Part shown: in pieces, positions 15,963-25,875 of the stretch
How positions within the stretch are numbered: position 1 is the stretch's first letter
Layout: every line of letters starts with the position of its first letter
Position numbers and translations under genes: made by a program
Notes under the pieces: model-generated
Databases searched by the model: none
What the model was told of the DNA's origin: nothing
What the model saw: only the letters and a program-made list of their open reading frames with translations
Assembly: GCA_937883755.1 (NCBI GenBank)
Contig: CAKZYA010000027.1
Span: 1-58,388 of the forward strand
Source of the DNA: an uncultured Flammeovirgaceae bacterium
GTDB taxonomy: Bacteria; Bacteroidota; Bacteroidia; Cytophagales; Cyclobacteriaceae
Reading direction: 5' to 3'
Length of the DNA stretch: 58,388 nt

Positions 15963-17533
15963 TTCGGGTTGCTACTGCACTTTACCTACTAAGTCTGCTG
16001 GCTTGCCAATCTGTATCTGAACCCGATGAGGAAGCAAGACCAAACATTATCATCATCATGGCCGATGATATGGGCTATACTGACCTGGGCTGTTTTGGTT
16101 CTGAGATCAACACACCTAATATTGACCGACTGGCTAACAATGGGCTTATTATGACCCAGTTTTATAATACCGGTCGGTGCTGTCCCACCCGAGCTTCATT
16201 GCTCACTGGGTTATATCAACACCAAGCGGGGATTGGTTATATGGTTCGTGATATGGGCCGTCCAGCTTACCAAGGTTACCTCAACCAACGGTGTGTCACT
16301 ATCGCCGAAGTACTTAAAGAGGCAGGTTACAGCACACTTATGACCGGAAAATGGCACGTGGGTAGTGCCCGGGAATACTGGCCGCTCCAGCGAGGATTTG
16401 ATCGGTTTTACGGAATTCCTCAAGGCGGTGGAATGTATTATTATCCATTTAATAATCGGAAAGGGCGGTTCGTAGTACTGGATAGTACTCAGGTAGAACT
16501 AGATAGTGCTAATTTTTACTCCACCGTAGCCTTTAACGAATATGCGGTTCGGTTTCTGGAAGAACAGCGCAATTCACCTAACCCGTTCTTCTTGTACGTA
16601 GCTCACATTGCCCCTCACTTTCCGCTGATGGCTCCTGATTCGGCAATTGCCAAATACCGAGGTAAGTACCGAGCAGGTTTTGAGGAGATTCGGCAGAACC
16701 GTTACCAAAAAGCGCAGGAGCTTGGCATTATTCCCGAAGAATTAGCAATATCGCCACCGGATAGTCTAGTGTGGGAATGGGAGAACTTGACTCCGGCTCA
16801 ACAGGATACAATGGGTCTGAAGATGGCCGTTTACGCGGCTCAGGTGGATATAATGGATCAGGGCATTGGTGATATTATTAATAAGCTTGAAGAGTTAGGT
16901 GAGTTAGAGAATACTGTCATTATGTTTCTCTCTGATAACGGGGCTACGCGGGAACATATAGACCGTACCTCTAGTCCAGCCGATACGGCAGCCATCGGTA
17001 CCCGCTTCAGTTGGGCTTCTTACACTGCCTCCTGGGCTAACGTTAGTAACGTCCCGTTCCGGCTATACAAAAGCTGGGTACACGAAGGTGGTATTGCCAC
17101 TCCATTCGTCCTTCATTACCCTCGCCAGATAAAGCAGCAGCGCATCGACCGACAGGTAGGCCACGTCATTGATTTAATGGCTACCTGCGCGGATTTAGCC
17201 CAAACCGACTATCCTCAGCAGTATCAAAATCAGAAAATAAAACCTACCGAAGGCATTAGCCTCGTTCCAGTTATCCAAGGTGATTTTATTAATCGTAGTC
17301 AGCCTTTGTTTTGGGAGCACATGGGCAACCGGGCTATCCGGGATGAAGATTGGAAACTAACCGCTCCTGGCCCGAATGAGGCATGGGAGTTATACAATAT
17401 CGCAACTGACCGCTCCGAAACTCAGAACCTAGCTGAGCAGTATCCTGAAAAAGCAGAAGAATTAGCTCAAAAATGGCAGAATTGGGCCGATAGAGTTGGA
17501 GTAGTTGCTTGGGAAGAATTAACTAACCGTTAG
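15959..17533 (+). CDS. Lipoprotein sulfatase (arylsulfatase family)
   Basis: A 524-aa lipoprotein with lipobox LLAC (C16), so it is attached to a membrane, probably the outer one. Sulfatase motifs: MADDMGYTDLG (calcium aspartates), formylglycine site C74 in CCPTR, GKWHVG, FLSDNGAT and a late HEGGIATP. It is longer than its upstream partner through extra sequence between about residues 225 and 270. Together with the coupled gene before it, it would remove sulfate from a glycan at the cell surface. The substrate cannot be read from the sequence. Confidence 0.92.
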   Translation: MIRVATALYLLSLLACQSVSEPDEEARPNIIIIMADDMGYTDLGCFGSEINTPNIDRLANNGLIMTQFYNTGRCCPTRASLLTGLYQHQAGIGYMVRDMGRPAYQGYLNQRCVTIAEVLKEAGYSTLMTGKWHVGSAREYWPLQRGFDRFYGIPQGGGMYYYPFNNRKGRFVVLDSTQVELDSANFYSTVAFNEYAVRFLEEQRNSPNPFFLYVAHIAPHFPLMAPDSAIAKYRGKYRAGFEEIRQNRYQKAQELGIIPEELAISPPDSLVWEWENLTPAQQDTMGLKMAVYAAQVDIMDQGIGDIINKLEELGELENTVIMFLSDNGATREHIDRTSSPADTAAIGTRFSWASYTASWANVSNVPFRLYKSWVHEGGIATPFVLHYPRQIKQQRIDRQVGHVIDLMATCADLAQTDYPQQYQNQKIKPTEGISLVPVIQGDFINRSQPLFWEHMGNRAIRDEDWKLTAPGPNEAWELYNIATDRSETQNLAEQYPEKAEELAQKWQNWADRVGVVAWEELTNR

Positions 17534-17614
17534 AGATGGTGTTATGGTGCGTAGTTTTATTGTGTTCTGAGTTTGGAAATATTGAATGCAGATACTGTAA
17601 CACTTCAATACACT

Positions 17615-17641
17615 AACACCGCGCGACGGTCGCCAGAACAC
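17615..17641. repeat. GC-rich hairpin repeat, copy 1
   Basis: AACACC, then GCGCGACGGTCGCC, then a GAACAC-type flank. The GC-rich core contains GCGA-CGG-TCGC, a 4-bp stem with a 3-base loop. Almost the same sequence stands at 52898-52924. It lies between the sulfatase pair and dnaK. Confidence 0.65.
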
Positions 17642-17741
17642 ACTTGAGTATTCTGACAATCTGTCATAGCATTATGGCTTGGCATGCCCATTGATGATAT
17701 AGAGTTGATAACTTAGAACTCCAACTTTATAAAACATATTT

Positions 17742-19685
17742 ATGGGAAAAGTAATAGGCATAGACTTAGGAACCACCAACTCTTGTGTGGCAGTGATGGA
17801 GGGTAACGAACCCGTCGTCATTCCCAACAGTGAGGGTGGTCGGACTACTCCTTCTATTGTAGCCTTCCTGGATAATGGAAACGGCGAGCGTAAGGTAGGA
17901 AGTCCAGCAAAACGACAAGCAATCACGAACCCACAGAACACGATCAGTTCGGTGAAGCGGTTTATGGGTAAGAAGCACTCTGAAGTCTCTGAAGAGATGA
18001 AAAATATTTCTTACCAGATAGAAAAAGGAAATAATGACACAGTAAGAGTGAAAATTGGCGATCGCCTATACACTCCGCAGGAACTCTCGGCCATGATTCT
18101 TCAGAAGATGAAATCTACTGCTGAAGATTATCTAGGAACGACTGTAAACGAAGCCGTAGTAACTGTACCAGCGTACTTCAACGATGCTGAACGACAAGCT
18201 ACTAAAGAAGCTGGACAGATTGCTGGATTGGAGGTAAAACGGATTATCAACGAGCCAACTGCGGCGGCATTAGCTTACGGTCTTGACAAGAAAAATCAGG
18301 ACATGACTATTGTGGTTTATGACTTGGGCGGAGGAACATTTGATGTTTCTGTTCTTGAATTAGGCGATGGAGTATTTGAGGTGAAATCTACCAACGGTGA
18401 TGTCCACTTAGGTGGTGATGATTTTGACGCCCGCATTATCAATTGGTTAGCTGATGAGTTTGAAAAAGAGAATGGCATTGATCTGCGAAAAGACCCAATG
18501 GCATTGCAACGCCTGAAGGAAGCCGCTGAAAAGGCTAAGATTGAATTATCTAGTGCTACTAGCACTGAGATCAATCTACCCTACATTATGCCAGTTGATG
18601 GTATCCCCAAGCACTTGGTGCGTAGCTTGAGCCGCTCAAAGTTTGAGCAATTGGTAGATGACTTAGTACAGAGAACGTTAGAGCCTTGCAAGCAAGCACT
18701 GAAAGATGCTGGAATATCTGCATCAGAAATTAATGAAGTAATTCTAGTGGGGGGTTCTACCCGTATCCCTAAAATTCAGGAAGAAGCTGAAAAATTCTTC
18801 GGTAAAAAGCCTTCTAAGGGTGTAAACCCCGACGAGGTAGTAGCAGTAGGTGCAGCGATTCAGGGTGGAGTATTCAGTGGCGATGTAAAAGACGTACTAT
18901 TATTAGACGTAACCCCACTATCATTAGGTATTGAAACCATGGGTGGTGTATTCACTAAGCTAATTGAGTCTAATACGACTATTCCTACCAAGAAATCAGA
19001 AACATTCTCAACGGCTTCTGATAATCAGCCTTCGGTAGAAATCCACGTACTACAAGGTGAACGACCAATGGCAAAAGATAATCGCACTATCGGTCGTTTC
19101 CATTTGTCAGACATACCACCAGCACCTCGGGGTGTACCGCAAATTGAAGTAACCTTTGATATTGATGCCAACGGTATCATGAACGTATCGGCCAAGGATA
19201 AAGGTACTGGCAAAGAGCAGAAAATCCGCATTGAGGCTTCTTCTGGGCTTACCGATGAGGAAATCGAAAAAATGCGACAAGAGGCAGAAGCTAACGCTGA
19301 AACCGATAAGCAAGAACGAGAGAAGATTGAGAAGGTGAATGCTGCTGACTCTCTGATTTTCCAAACAGAGAAACAACTTAAGGAATTTGGCGACAAGTTG
19401 TCGGAAGGTAATAAGAAACCTATTGAGGACGCCCTTGCCGAGTTGAAAACAGCCCATCAGTCACAAGATTTAACTGCGATTGATGCGGCTATGGAGAAAT
19501 TGAACGCTGCCTGGCAAAATGCTTCTCAGGAGATGTATCAGGCTGCTGGTGCTGATGCTGCCGGCGCAGGTGCTGATCCTAATGCAGGTGCAGCTAGCGA
19601 TGAACAAGCTAGTACCGATAGCTCCGGTGATGCCGATGTCTCTGATGTAGAGTACGAAGAAGTAGATGATAAAGACAAGCAATAA
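17742..19685 (+). CDS. dnaK: Chaperone protein DnaK (Hsp70)
   Basis: A 647-aa ATP-dependent chaperone, the usual family length. The nucleotide-binding domain starts with [13 protein letters not shown], followed by [27 protein letters not shown] and [14 protein letters not shown]. The interdomain linker is [16 protein letters not shown]. The substrate-binding domain and helical lid follow, with an acidic tail ending [12 protein letters not shown]. An Ala/Gly/Asp-rich stretch lies before the tail. There is no grpE or dnaJ beside it, so the gene stands alone, closed by a strong intrinsic terminator. No CIRCE element is visible upstream. Confidence 0.98.
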   Translation: MGKVIGIDLGTTNSCVAVMEGNEPVVIPNSEGGRTTPSIVAFLDNGNGERKVGSPAKRQAITNPQNTISSVKRFMGKKHSEVSEEMKNISYQIEKGNNDTVRVKIGDRLYTPQELSAMILQKMKSTAEDYLGTTVNEAVVTVPAYFNDAERQATKEAGQIAGLEVKRIINEPTAAALAYGLDKKNQDMTIVVYDLGGGTFDVSVLELGDGVFEVKSTNGDVHLGGDDFDARIINWLADEFEKENGIDLRKDPMALQRLKEAAEKAKIELSSATSTEINLPYIMPVDGIPKHLVRSLSRSKFEQLVDDLVQRTLEPCKQALKDAGISASEINEVILVGGSTRIPKIQEEAEKFFGKKPSKGVNPDEVVAVGAAIQGGVFSGDVKDVLLLDVTPLSLGIETMGGVFTKLIESNTTIPTKKSETFSTASDNQPSVEIHVLQGERPMAKDNRTIGRFHLSDIPPAPRGVPQIEVTFDIDANGIMNVSAKDKGTGKEQKIRIEASSGLTDEEIEKMRQEAEANAETDKQEREKIEKVNAADSLIFQTEKQLKEFGDKLSEGNKKPIEDALAELKTAHQSQDLTAIDAAMEKLNAAWQNASQEMYQAAGADAAGAGADPNAGAASDEQASTDSSGDADVSDVEYEEVDDKDKQ

Positions 19686-19706
19686 AGATTTCTTATTCTC
19701 AATTTT

Positions 19707-19732
19707 AAAGCCCCAATTGGGGCTTTTTTTAT
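19707..19732 (+). terminator. Intrinsic terminator of dnaK
   Basis: AAAGCCCC-AATT-GGGGCTTT followed by a T run: an 8-bp stem, 4-base loop and U-tract, 22 bases after the dnaK stop codon. Confidence 0.95.
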
Positions 19733-20255
19733 TACTGTTTTTTCACTCTTCTACTATTTCTTACACATTTCCATCAGAAGAAATATAACTAGCAGTTTTG
19801 TGAAATTATATTCTTGTATAGTACAAAATACGCTGATACTATTTTTCTCAAACTCAATAATTCTTTCGTTTTCCATTATTTTATTGTCATGTAATGAAAT
19901 AAGGTATTTGCACCATTTTTTTTACCCATCATTATATAGCTTGAGAAGTAAATATTAATCCGACCATTTATCGGAAATAGTTACATTTCTGGCGGAAATA
20001 TTCAGGTAAGAATACTTAGATTGTGTGAAATAATGTACAGCAACTTATCTCTCATTATCACTGATATATATAAAGCACATGAGAGAGTAACCGTGAGTGA
20101 TCACGTAAGATAAATGACTGTTTAATCAATATTGAGTAACGACAACTTAACTAATATTTATTTTTTCTTTTTTTCTGACATAAGTATAATACGAAACCTA
20201 CTATTAGCACTGCTATTTGAACGTTAGATAGTTTCAATAGAAAGTACGCGACATT
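19733..20255. other. AT-rich spacer before the histidine kinase
   Basis: About 520 bases, strongly AT-rich, with no open frame that looks like a gene. It presumably contains the kinase promoter. I see no repeat, RNA gene or clear operator. Confidence 0.5.
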
Positions 20256-22742
20256 ATGAACACGATTTTAACTACTCTGCCAAGACTATTCAACAGCGAA
20301 GAAATTGCCCCTCTTGGTCAATCTTTCTCTTGGCTGTCTAGCATAACTTGGTCATCTAGCCTATCTGAAGGAATTATCAGTATTATGTACTTGATCATTC
20401 CACTTGCCTTTTCCTACTACAGCGGAAAATACCAGAGCACTTTGTATACAAAGAAAGTATTCTGGCTATTTTTGCTTTTCATTCTGTCCTGCGGAACCAC
20501 CCTACTCACCGAGATACTTACCATTTGGCAGCCTGATTACCAGGCACCTACATGGTTTAAACTGATTAATGTAATCGTTCTACTAGCTACTGCTATTACC
20601 ATTTGGCCCTACATTACCAAACTAATTCAGAATTCTTCTAACGCAGCTCTAGCCACTGAAGATCAGACAGACAGCACTAAGGAGCAAGAACTTCAATTAC
20701 GTGAAGATAACCTAGAGCAACTAATAAATGACCGTACCAAAGATTTAGAGAACACCCTACTCCAACTCAAGTACGAAGCCCGTGATCGGCAACGGGCACA
20801 AAAACAGGTAAAGTTTCAGGCCTCTTTACTAGATCAGGTAGATGGTAGTATTATTGCCACTGATACTGACCGTAAGATCGTATACTGGAATCAGTACGCT
20901 GAACAACTCTTTGGCTGGACAAAAGAAGAAGCCATTGGTAAAAAAACTGCGGAGCTATTGTTGCCAAAAAATAAGAAGGTAAAAAGCGAAATCCGCTACC
21001 AGGAGCTTATCCAAAATAACCATTGGGAAGGTGAAATCATAATGCGGGACCGTAGTAGCAAGCTATTTCCCGTGTATACCAGTGCAGCAGCCTTGACTAA
21101 TGAAAACGGTGAACCTATTGGGTACTCAATGGTGTGTTTTGATATGACCAATCAAGCTAGAAAAGCTAGTAGGTTGCTCCGCGACAAAGAGAAAGCCGAA
21201 CGGGCTGCCCTAGCAAAACAAGACTTCTTGTCTACGATGAGCCACGAAATTCGCACGCCCCTGAACGTGGTAGTGAATATGGCTCGATTGCTAATGGATG
21301 AGAGTCCTCGGAATGATCAATTAGAATACATGAAAAGCCTACAATTCTCGGCGAATCATCTTCTTGTTATTATCAATGACATACTAGACTTTGCCAAGAT
21401 TGAAGCTGGCAAGATAAAATTAGAAGAAATCAGCTTCAGTCCGCGGGAGGTAGCCGAAGGTATCACCAAAGCATTTCAGTTTCGGGCTAAGGAAAAGAAT
21501 ATTAGCCTCCGTCTAGATTGGGACTCTAGCATTCCCGAACACGTATTAGGCGACGAAGTACGTCTTACTCAGATTCTCAACAATCTGGTTGGAAACGCTA
21601 TTAAGTTCACGGAAAAGGGATTTGTGTCCGTACATACTGAGCTTCTTAGTAAGCAGCAAGACAAGTACAAAATCAAATTTGAGGTACGAGATACAGGAAT
21701 TGGTATTCCAGCTGACCGAATAAAATCAATCTTTCAGGATTATACACAAGGTGGCGATGATACTACCCGTAAGTTCGGTGGCACTGGATTAGGCCTGACC
21801 ATTTGCAAACGCCTAGTAGATATGCAAAATGGCGAATTATCGGTACGTAGTAAGGAAGGTTGGGGTAGTAATTTCAGTATTGTACTTACCTATAAACACA
21901 ATGCTACATCTAGTCTGTTAACTTCATCAAAGACCAAACTTGATACTAGTAAGTTAAACGATATCAAACTTTTACTAGTTGAGGATAACCCATCGAACCG
22001 AATGGTAGCCACCAGCTTTCTCGAGAAAGTGGGTATTCAGGTATCTACGGCTGAAAATGGCAAGCAAGCAATAGAAGAGGTACAGCAAGGTCAGTTTGAT
22101 ATTGTTCTAATGGATCTTCAAATGCCCATTATGAATGGCTGTGAAGCATCTAAGGCGATCCGAGATTTAGGGGAAGCTTATCAGAAATTACCAATCATCG
22201 CCCTTACGGCTGACGTTGTGCAGGGAGTAAAAGATCGGGTACGCGAATGTGGCATGAGTGATTACTTATCCAAGCCTTTCAATCCCGATGAATTGCACTA
22301 CAAAATAGCCCTCAACCTTGGTCTAATTTCTTCTAAGGACACAAAATTCACGATTACCGAAGAGAAAAATGATATAGTACAGTTGCATCGTCTGATTGAT
22401 CAATACAATGATGACGTTAAGTTCGTGACGAATTTACTGGATTCTCTACGGCGAAGTTTCCAATTACTTACTGAACAGGTGGCTAGCTCAGCCGATCAGA
22501 AGGATGTGTATGAGTTACGACGTCTCACTCATAAACTACTACCATCTATCAAGATGGTAGGTAATCACGAGTTGCATACTCACCTCAATGGACTCAAGGA
22601 AGCTCTTATACACGAGAAGATCGATGAAGCTGAGATTGCCCTACTTATTAAGAAGATTCGAAAATCATCTACCCAGTCTATTAACTATATAGATAAGTTG
22701 GTGACAGATGTAAGAGAGCACAAGGGGCAACTTACTTCTTAG
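20256..22742 (+). CDS. Hybrid histidine kinase with ethylene-receptor-like membrane domain
   Basis: An 828-aa membrane protein. Domains in order: three membrane helices (about 36-58, 67-90, 100-122), a coiled coil (about 140-185), PAS (190-300), HisKA with H330 in STMSHEIRTPLN, HATPase with NNLVGNAIKF (442-451) and GGTGLGL (508-514), a receiver domain with phospho-acceptor D620 and K673, and an HPt-like helix bundle with H759 in LTHKLLPS. The membrane part resembles the ethylene-binding fold: E38, Y45, I48-P49 and C79-G80 fall at the spacing of Asp25, Tyr32, Ile35-Pro36 and Cys65 of plant ETR1. The copper-binding histidine four residues after the cysteine is replaced by leucine (L83). It is a complete phosphorelay in one chain; the signal and final target are unknown. 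Confidence 0.88.
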   Translation: MNTILTTLPRLFNSEEIAPLGQSFSWLSSITWSSSLSEGIISIMYLIIPLAFSYYSGKYQSTLYTKKVFWLFLLFILSCGTTLLTEILTIWQPDYQAPTWFKLINVIVLLATAITIWPYITKLIQNSSNAALATEDQTDSTKEQELQLREDNLEQLINDRTKDLENTLLQLKYEARDRQRAQKQVKFQASLLDQVDGSIIATDTDRKIVYWNQYAEQLFGWTKEEAIGKKTAELLLPKNKKVKSEIRYQELIQNNHWEGEIIMRDRSSKLFPVYTSAAALTNENGEPIGYSMVCFDMTNQARKASRLLRDKEKAERAALAKQDFLSTMSHEIRTPLNVVVNMARLLMDESPRNDQLEYMKSLQFSANHLLVIINDILDFAKIEAGKIKLEEISFSPREVAEGITKAFQFRAKEKNISLRLDWDSSIPEHVLGDEVRLTQILNNLVGNAIKFTEKGFVSVHTELLSKQQDKYKIKFEVRDTGIGIPADRIKSIFQDYTQGGDDTTRKFGGTGLGLTICKRLVDMQNGELSVRSKEGWGSNFSIVLTYKHNATSSLLTSSKTKLDTSKLNDIKLLLVEDNPSNRMVATSFLEKVGIQVSTAENGKQAIEEVQQGQFDIVLMDLQMPIMNGCEASKAIRDLGEAYQKLPIIALTADVVQGVKDRVRECGMSDYLSKPFNPDELHYKIALNLGLISSKDTKFTITEEKNDIVQLHRLIDQYNDDVKFVTNLLDSLRRSFQLLTEQVASSADQKDVYELRRLTHKLLPSIKMVGNHELHTHLNGLKEALIHEKIDEAEIALLIKKIRKSSTQSINYIDKLVTDVREHKGQLTS

Positions 22743-22812
22743 CAAGAAACCATACGCACTTCGGTTCCGCCTTTAGTAGTATTTTCGTAGATTAGCGAAA
22801 ATCACTACACCT

Positions 22813-23628
22813 ATGAACCGAACGTTTATCTTTTATTTTTTAGCATTTATATTTTGCGTCGCTTGTACCTCCGAAAAAGCAACAGAACAAGCTAGTGAGG
22901 TTGCAAGTATTGAACTGGCTTACGGGAACCCTCCTGCCGACGGATTCAATGAAGCTGCTTCTGATGAACAAGCGATAGCCATCGCTGACAGTGTAATGCA
23001 GGCCATGGGAGGCCGCAAAGCCTGGGATACTACCCAATACGTAAGCTGGAATTTCTTCGGTGCTCGAACTTTACTTTGGGACAAACAGTCGGGTGATGTG
23101 CGGATTGAAGTACCCCGCGATTCAGCTATCTATCTTATTAACGTTAATTCTGATCAGGGAAAAGTAGCGATGGGTGGTGAAGAAATTACTAACGCTGATT
23201 CACTGACAAAGTACGTAGAGCGGGGGAAAAGCATCTGGATTAACGATAGTTACTGGCTGTTCATGCCCTTCAAATTGAAAGACTCCGGCGTAACGCTGAC
23301 CTATGTTGGAGAAGACACTATTCAGGGAGGTGAATCTGCTGAGGTGCTAGAACTACGTTTCGCCGGCGTAGGCGTTACCCCGCAAAACAAATATCGGGTA
23401 TACGTAGACCCTAACGACTACATGGTGACCCAGTGGGCATTTTACCCTACCGCAGAAATGGACACCCCCCGCTTTATGACTCCCTGGGCTGAATACGAAA
23501 AACACGGATCACTGATGCTTTCCGGCGATCGGGGCGAGCGAGATATTACGGATATTGAAGTAATGGAGACCGTACCCGAAGGTACATTTACCAACTTGGA
23601 AGATTTTCAGTTGTTGAAATCATCCTGA
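22813..23628 (+). CDS. Lipoprotein, DUF6503/LolA-like
   Basis: A 271-aa lipoprotein with lipobox CVAC (C18). The body is beta-rich. Residues 55-230 carry an AMGGRKAWDTTQYVSWNFFG opening, a LLWDKQSGDVRI strand, WLFMPFKLKDSGV and a late RVYVDPNDYMVTQWAFY, which resembles the LolA-like sheet of DUF6503 proteins. These are probably periplasmic or outer-membrane lipid- or ligand-binding proteins. The assignment is by eye and uncertain. Its 3' end overlaps the convergent HTH protein gene by 22 bases. Confidence 0.6.
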   Translation: MNRTFIFYFLAFIFCVACTSEKATEQASEVASIELAYGNPPADGFNEAASDEQAIAIADSVMQAMGGRKAWDTTQYVSWNFFGARTLLWDKQSGDVRIEVPRDSAIYLINVNSDQGKVAMGGEEITNADSLTKYVERGKSIWINDSYWLFMPFKLKDSGVTLTYVGEDTIQGGESAEVLELRFAGVGVTPQNKYRVYVDPNDYMVTQWAFYPTAEMDTPRFMTPWAEYEKHGSLMLSGDRGERDITDIEVMETVPEGTFTNLEDFQLLKSS

Positions 23629-24890
23629 AACACTATCTCTTGATTTTCATCCAGTAGCCGAACGTAATCTACTGAACCCGCACCTTGAAATCGGTATCGA
23701 ATTCCGGCTACTTTTCCGGCATCTTCTTCAAGAATAGTTTGAAAAATTAGTTGCTCATTGCGGTAGACCGACAGTTGTTGTTGCTTAACTGTCAAGCGGA
23801 TATGCTGCCACTCAGAAAGATCGCAACCGAAAGCTGATAAATCCGCCGTCTGTCCGTCAAGATACTGTTCGCTAGCAGCCAAGTAAAGTTTTCCCACACA
23901 ACCAGGTACTGACCAAGGAATAGCAATACGCCCTTTCGCACAAAGCACTGACACTTGGCTCTCCTGGCATATGGCTTCTCCCTTACTGTAATCGCTTCTG
24001 ATCGAAGTTTCCAGTGTAAAGTCACCAGACGATAATTCGCCAAAGTCTTGCACATTATAGTACGCTAGCCCAGGTGCCAATTCTTCATTCAGAAAACCTA
24101 ACTGCTGTAATCGTTCAGGAGAAACAGTGAGCGCACCATTTTGCTGAATTGGCTCGTCCAGATAGTGCGGAGTGGGTTCATCCTCTACCAGAGCTAGCCA
24201 TCCATCGGAGGTAACATATACATCGTGCTCTTTCACAACCTGCTCTTCTACTAGCAGTTTAGCCCGAAAGTAACCCGGATAGTAGTAGGTGGTAGTAAAA
24301 ACCTGGTTCGCCTTATCTACTGCCTGGCGCAATCGCGAATCCCACGACTGTTGTATTTCTACCTGATCATAAGGAAGTTTGGATACATCGTAGTGAAAGA
24401 TCACCGTATTGGGCACTCCTTCAGCAACTGGCTCGCTGGAGAATGTAACTTGCGAAGCATCTATCTCCAACGGACGATTGACCCAACGGTTAAACCCCAG
24501 TAACACCAGCACTAAAACCGGAATCATCAGTAAGATAGCCCGTTTTTTACTGATCGTCGAAGGTGTCGCTTTTTGCTTCGTGAGTTCTTTTTCAGTGGTA
24601 TGAGAAACGTAAGATTGGCTTCCAACAAAGTCGCGCCAGTGCTCGTAGCCAGCAAACTGGGCTAAAGCATTCAAGGTGTTGGTAGTAGGCTGGCTTTGGT
24701 AATTTACTTTGCCCCACAACCGCTTCAGGGTAGTAGCACTAAGCTTGGTTTGGGTTTTCTGCCAGATACGCTCACTCAGTTGCTCAAAGTCCTGATGCGT
24801 CCACTCCTGACTATCGCCCCAGGCAACCTCATTTTCAATGATTTGCTTGAGAAATTCTATCTGAGTTGTTTCTTTGTTAGTCGCCTCCAT
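23607..24890 (-). CDS. Membrane-tethered HTH-like protein with lectin-fold sensor
   Basis: A 427-aa protein. The first 100 residues are cytoplasmic and helical (LSERIWQKT, LSATTLKRLWGKV, TLNALAQFAGYEHWRDFVG) and look like a DNA-binding helix-turn-helix module. One membrane helix follows (about 116-134). The rest would be periplasmic: a PKD-like sandwich (about 145-230) and a concanavalin-like fold (about 260-425, with FTLETSIRSDYSKGEAICQ and WQHIRLTVKQQQLSVYRNEQ). This layout suggests a regulator that reads an external signal directly. It sits next to the DUF2911 gene, both on the minus strand, with 147 bases between. Whether it binds DNA is inference. Confidence 0.65.
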   Translation of the reverse strand: MEATNKETTQIEFLKQIIENEVAWGDSQEWTHQDFEQLSERIWQKTQTKLSATTLKRLWGKVNYQSQPTTNTLNALAQFAGYEHWRDFVGSQSYVSHTTEKELTKQKATPSTISKKRAILLMIPVLVLVLLGFNRWVNRPLEIDASQVTFSSEPVAEGVPNTVIFHYDVSKLPYDQVEIQQSWDSRLRQAVDKANQVFTTTYYYPGYFRAKLLVEEQVVKEHDVYVTSDGWLALVEDEPTPHYLDEPIQQNGALTVSPERLQQLGFLNEELAPGLAYYNVQDFGELSSGDFTLETSIRSDYSKGEAICQESQVSVLCAKGRIAIPWSVPGCVGKLYLAASEQYLDGQTADLSAFGCDLSEWQHIRLTVKQQQLSVYRNEQLIFQTILEEDAGKVAGIRYRFQGAGSVDYVRLLDENQEIVFQDDFNN

Positions 24891-25036
24891 GATACTTGGC
24901 TATATCACGAAGATAACGACTTTTTGCCTATTCTTTGATAAAGATGAGAGGCTTCCTTTCCCACTAAATAGCATAGAGGTAAATTATACCTCTATGTCTA
25001 CTCAACGGGTAAGTTTCAAAAAAGCTTTGCCGTAAA

Positions 25037-25582
25037 CTAGTTACTAGCCTGTCCGGCACTGGCTACGTTGAAAGAAAGTTTGGTGTCAGCCCACATGAAA
25101 GTTACCTCACCGGATTCGGCAATATCAAATGTTAGCTTCTCGGTCATCGACTCAGATTTCTCAGGACTTACTTGCACTCGAAGAGCATCTTCAGATTCGT
25201 CATAGTCATAGGCCCCCCACTGTTCAGCCGTCTTATTAAAGATAACTGTCCAGTCTTCGTTTTCCTGAGGAATAGTGAATAATGCGTACTTTCCTTTGGG
25301 TAACGCTTGGCCTTCAACAGTTACATCGCTGCTTACCTCAAAGGTAGTGGCTTCGTTAGCTCCGGTACGCCATACTTTTCCGTAGGGTTCTAACTCCCCG
25401 AATATTTTTCGTCCCTTCACCGAAGGTTGGCTGTAGTCGATAATAACGGTTGTGCCGTCTACGGTTGCTTCCGCTTGAGCGGGAGGGCTAGGTCGGTTGG
25501 CTTTATCATCCTGAGCGTATGCTCCTAGAGTAGTAGCCGCCGCGATAAATAAGGTGAAAATAGATTGTGTGAGATGGTTCAT
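25037..25582 (-). CDS. DUF2911 secreted protein
   Basis: A 181-aa protein from the ATG at 25582, which begins a proper signal peptide (about 1-22, ending AYAQ); an in-frame extension to 25657 would bury it. The DUF2911 core is clear: VIIDYSQPSVKGRKIFGELEP, VWRTGANEATTFE, LPKGKYALFTIP and WTVIFNKTAEQWG. The function of the family is unknown, and members are periplasmic in Bacteroidota. A second DUF2911 protein lies at 47249-48088. The intergenic region to the divergent lectin-fold gene carries an inverted repeat that could control both. Confidence 0.85.
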   Translation of the reverse strand: MNHLTQSIFTLFIAAATTLGAYAQDDKANRPSPPAQAEATVDGTTVIIDYSQPSVKGRKIFGELEPYGKVWRTGANEATTFEVSSDVTVEGQALPKGKYALFTIPQENEDWTVIFNKTAEQWGAYDYDESEDALRVQVSPEKSESMTEKLTFDIAESGEVTFMWADTKLSFNVASAGQASN

Positions 25583-25654
25583 AATAAAAAGTTTAGAATG
25601 TGAAACATTAGTAAAGTAACGTAGCCCAATAGAAAACGGTTGTTCATACTCGTT

Positions 25655-25799
25655 CAAGTTGGTGCAACTTGCTCTAGATTTGACTATTTAGCCACTTGAC
25701 TTAGTTGTTATACCTTTTGCAAAGTCTGACGACCAGACTGAATCTATAGACAAGCTCGTAATAGTCTTGTAACAACTTGTACCGCTTTGCACCAACTTG
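25655..25799. promoter_or_regulatory. Paired operator-like repeats between divergent genes
   Basis: CAAGTTGGTGCAA at 25655-25667 and its exact reverse complement at 25787-25799. Each lies about 75 bases before the ATG of its gene. The first is also internally symmetrical (CAAGTTG-GTG-CAACTTG). Further CAACTTG or CACTTG words lie between them. The symmetry suggests one regulator acting on both promoters. Confidence 0.6.
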
Positions 25800-25875
25800 G
25801 ACAAGGTAAAACACAGCATTCCACTCCTTTTGATCGTGTATTAGGCAGTATTTTTAATCATTTTAATCCAACAGT

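Noticed and set aside
17534-17741. Heat-shock control element before dnaK
   Set aside because: No CIRCE repeat is present, and a CTTGGCATGCCCAT stretch only loosely resembles a sigma-32 site in the wrong layout.
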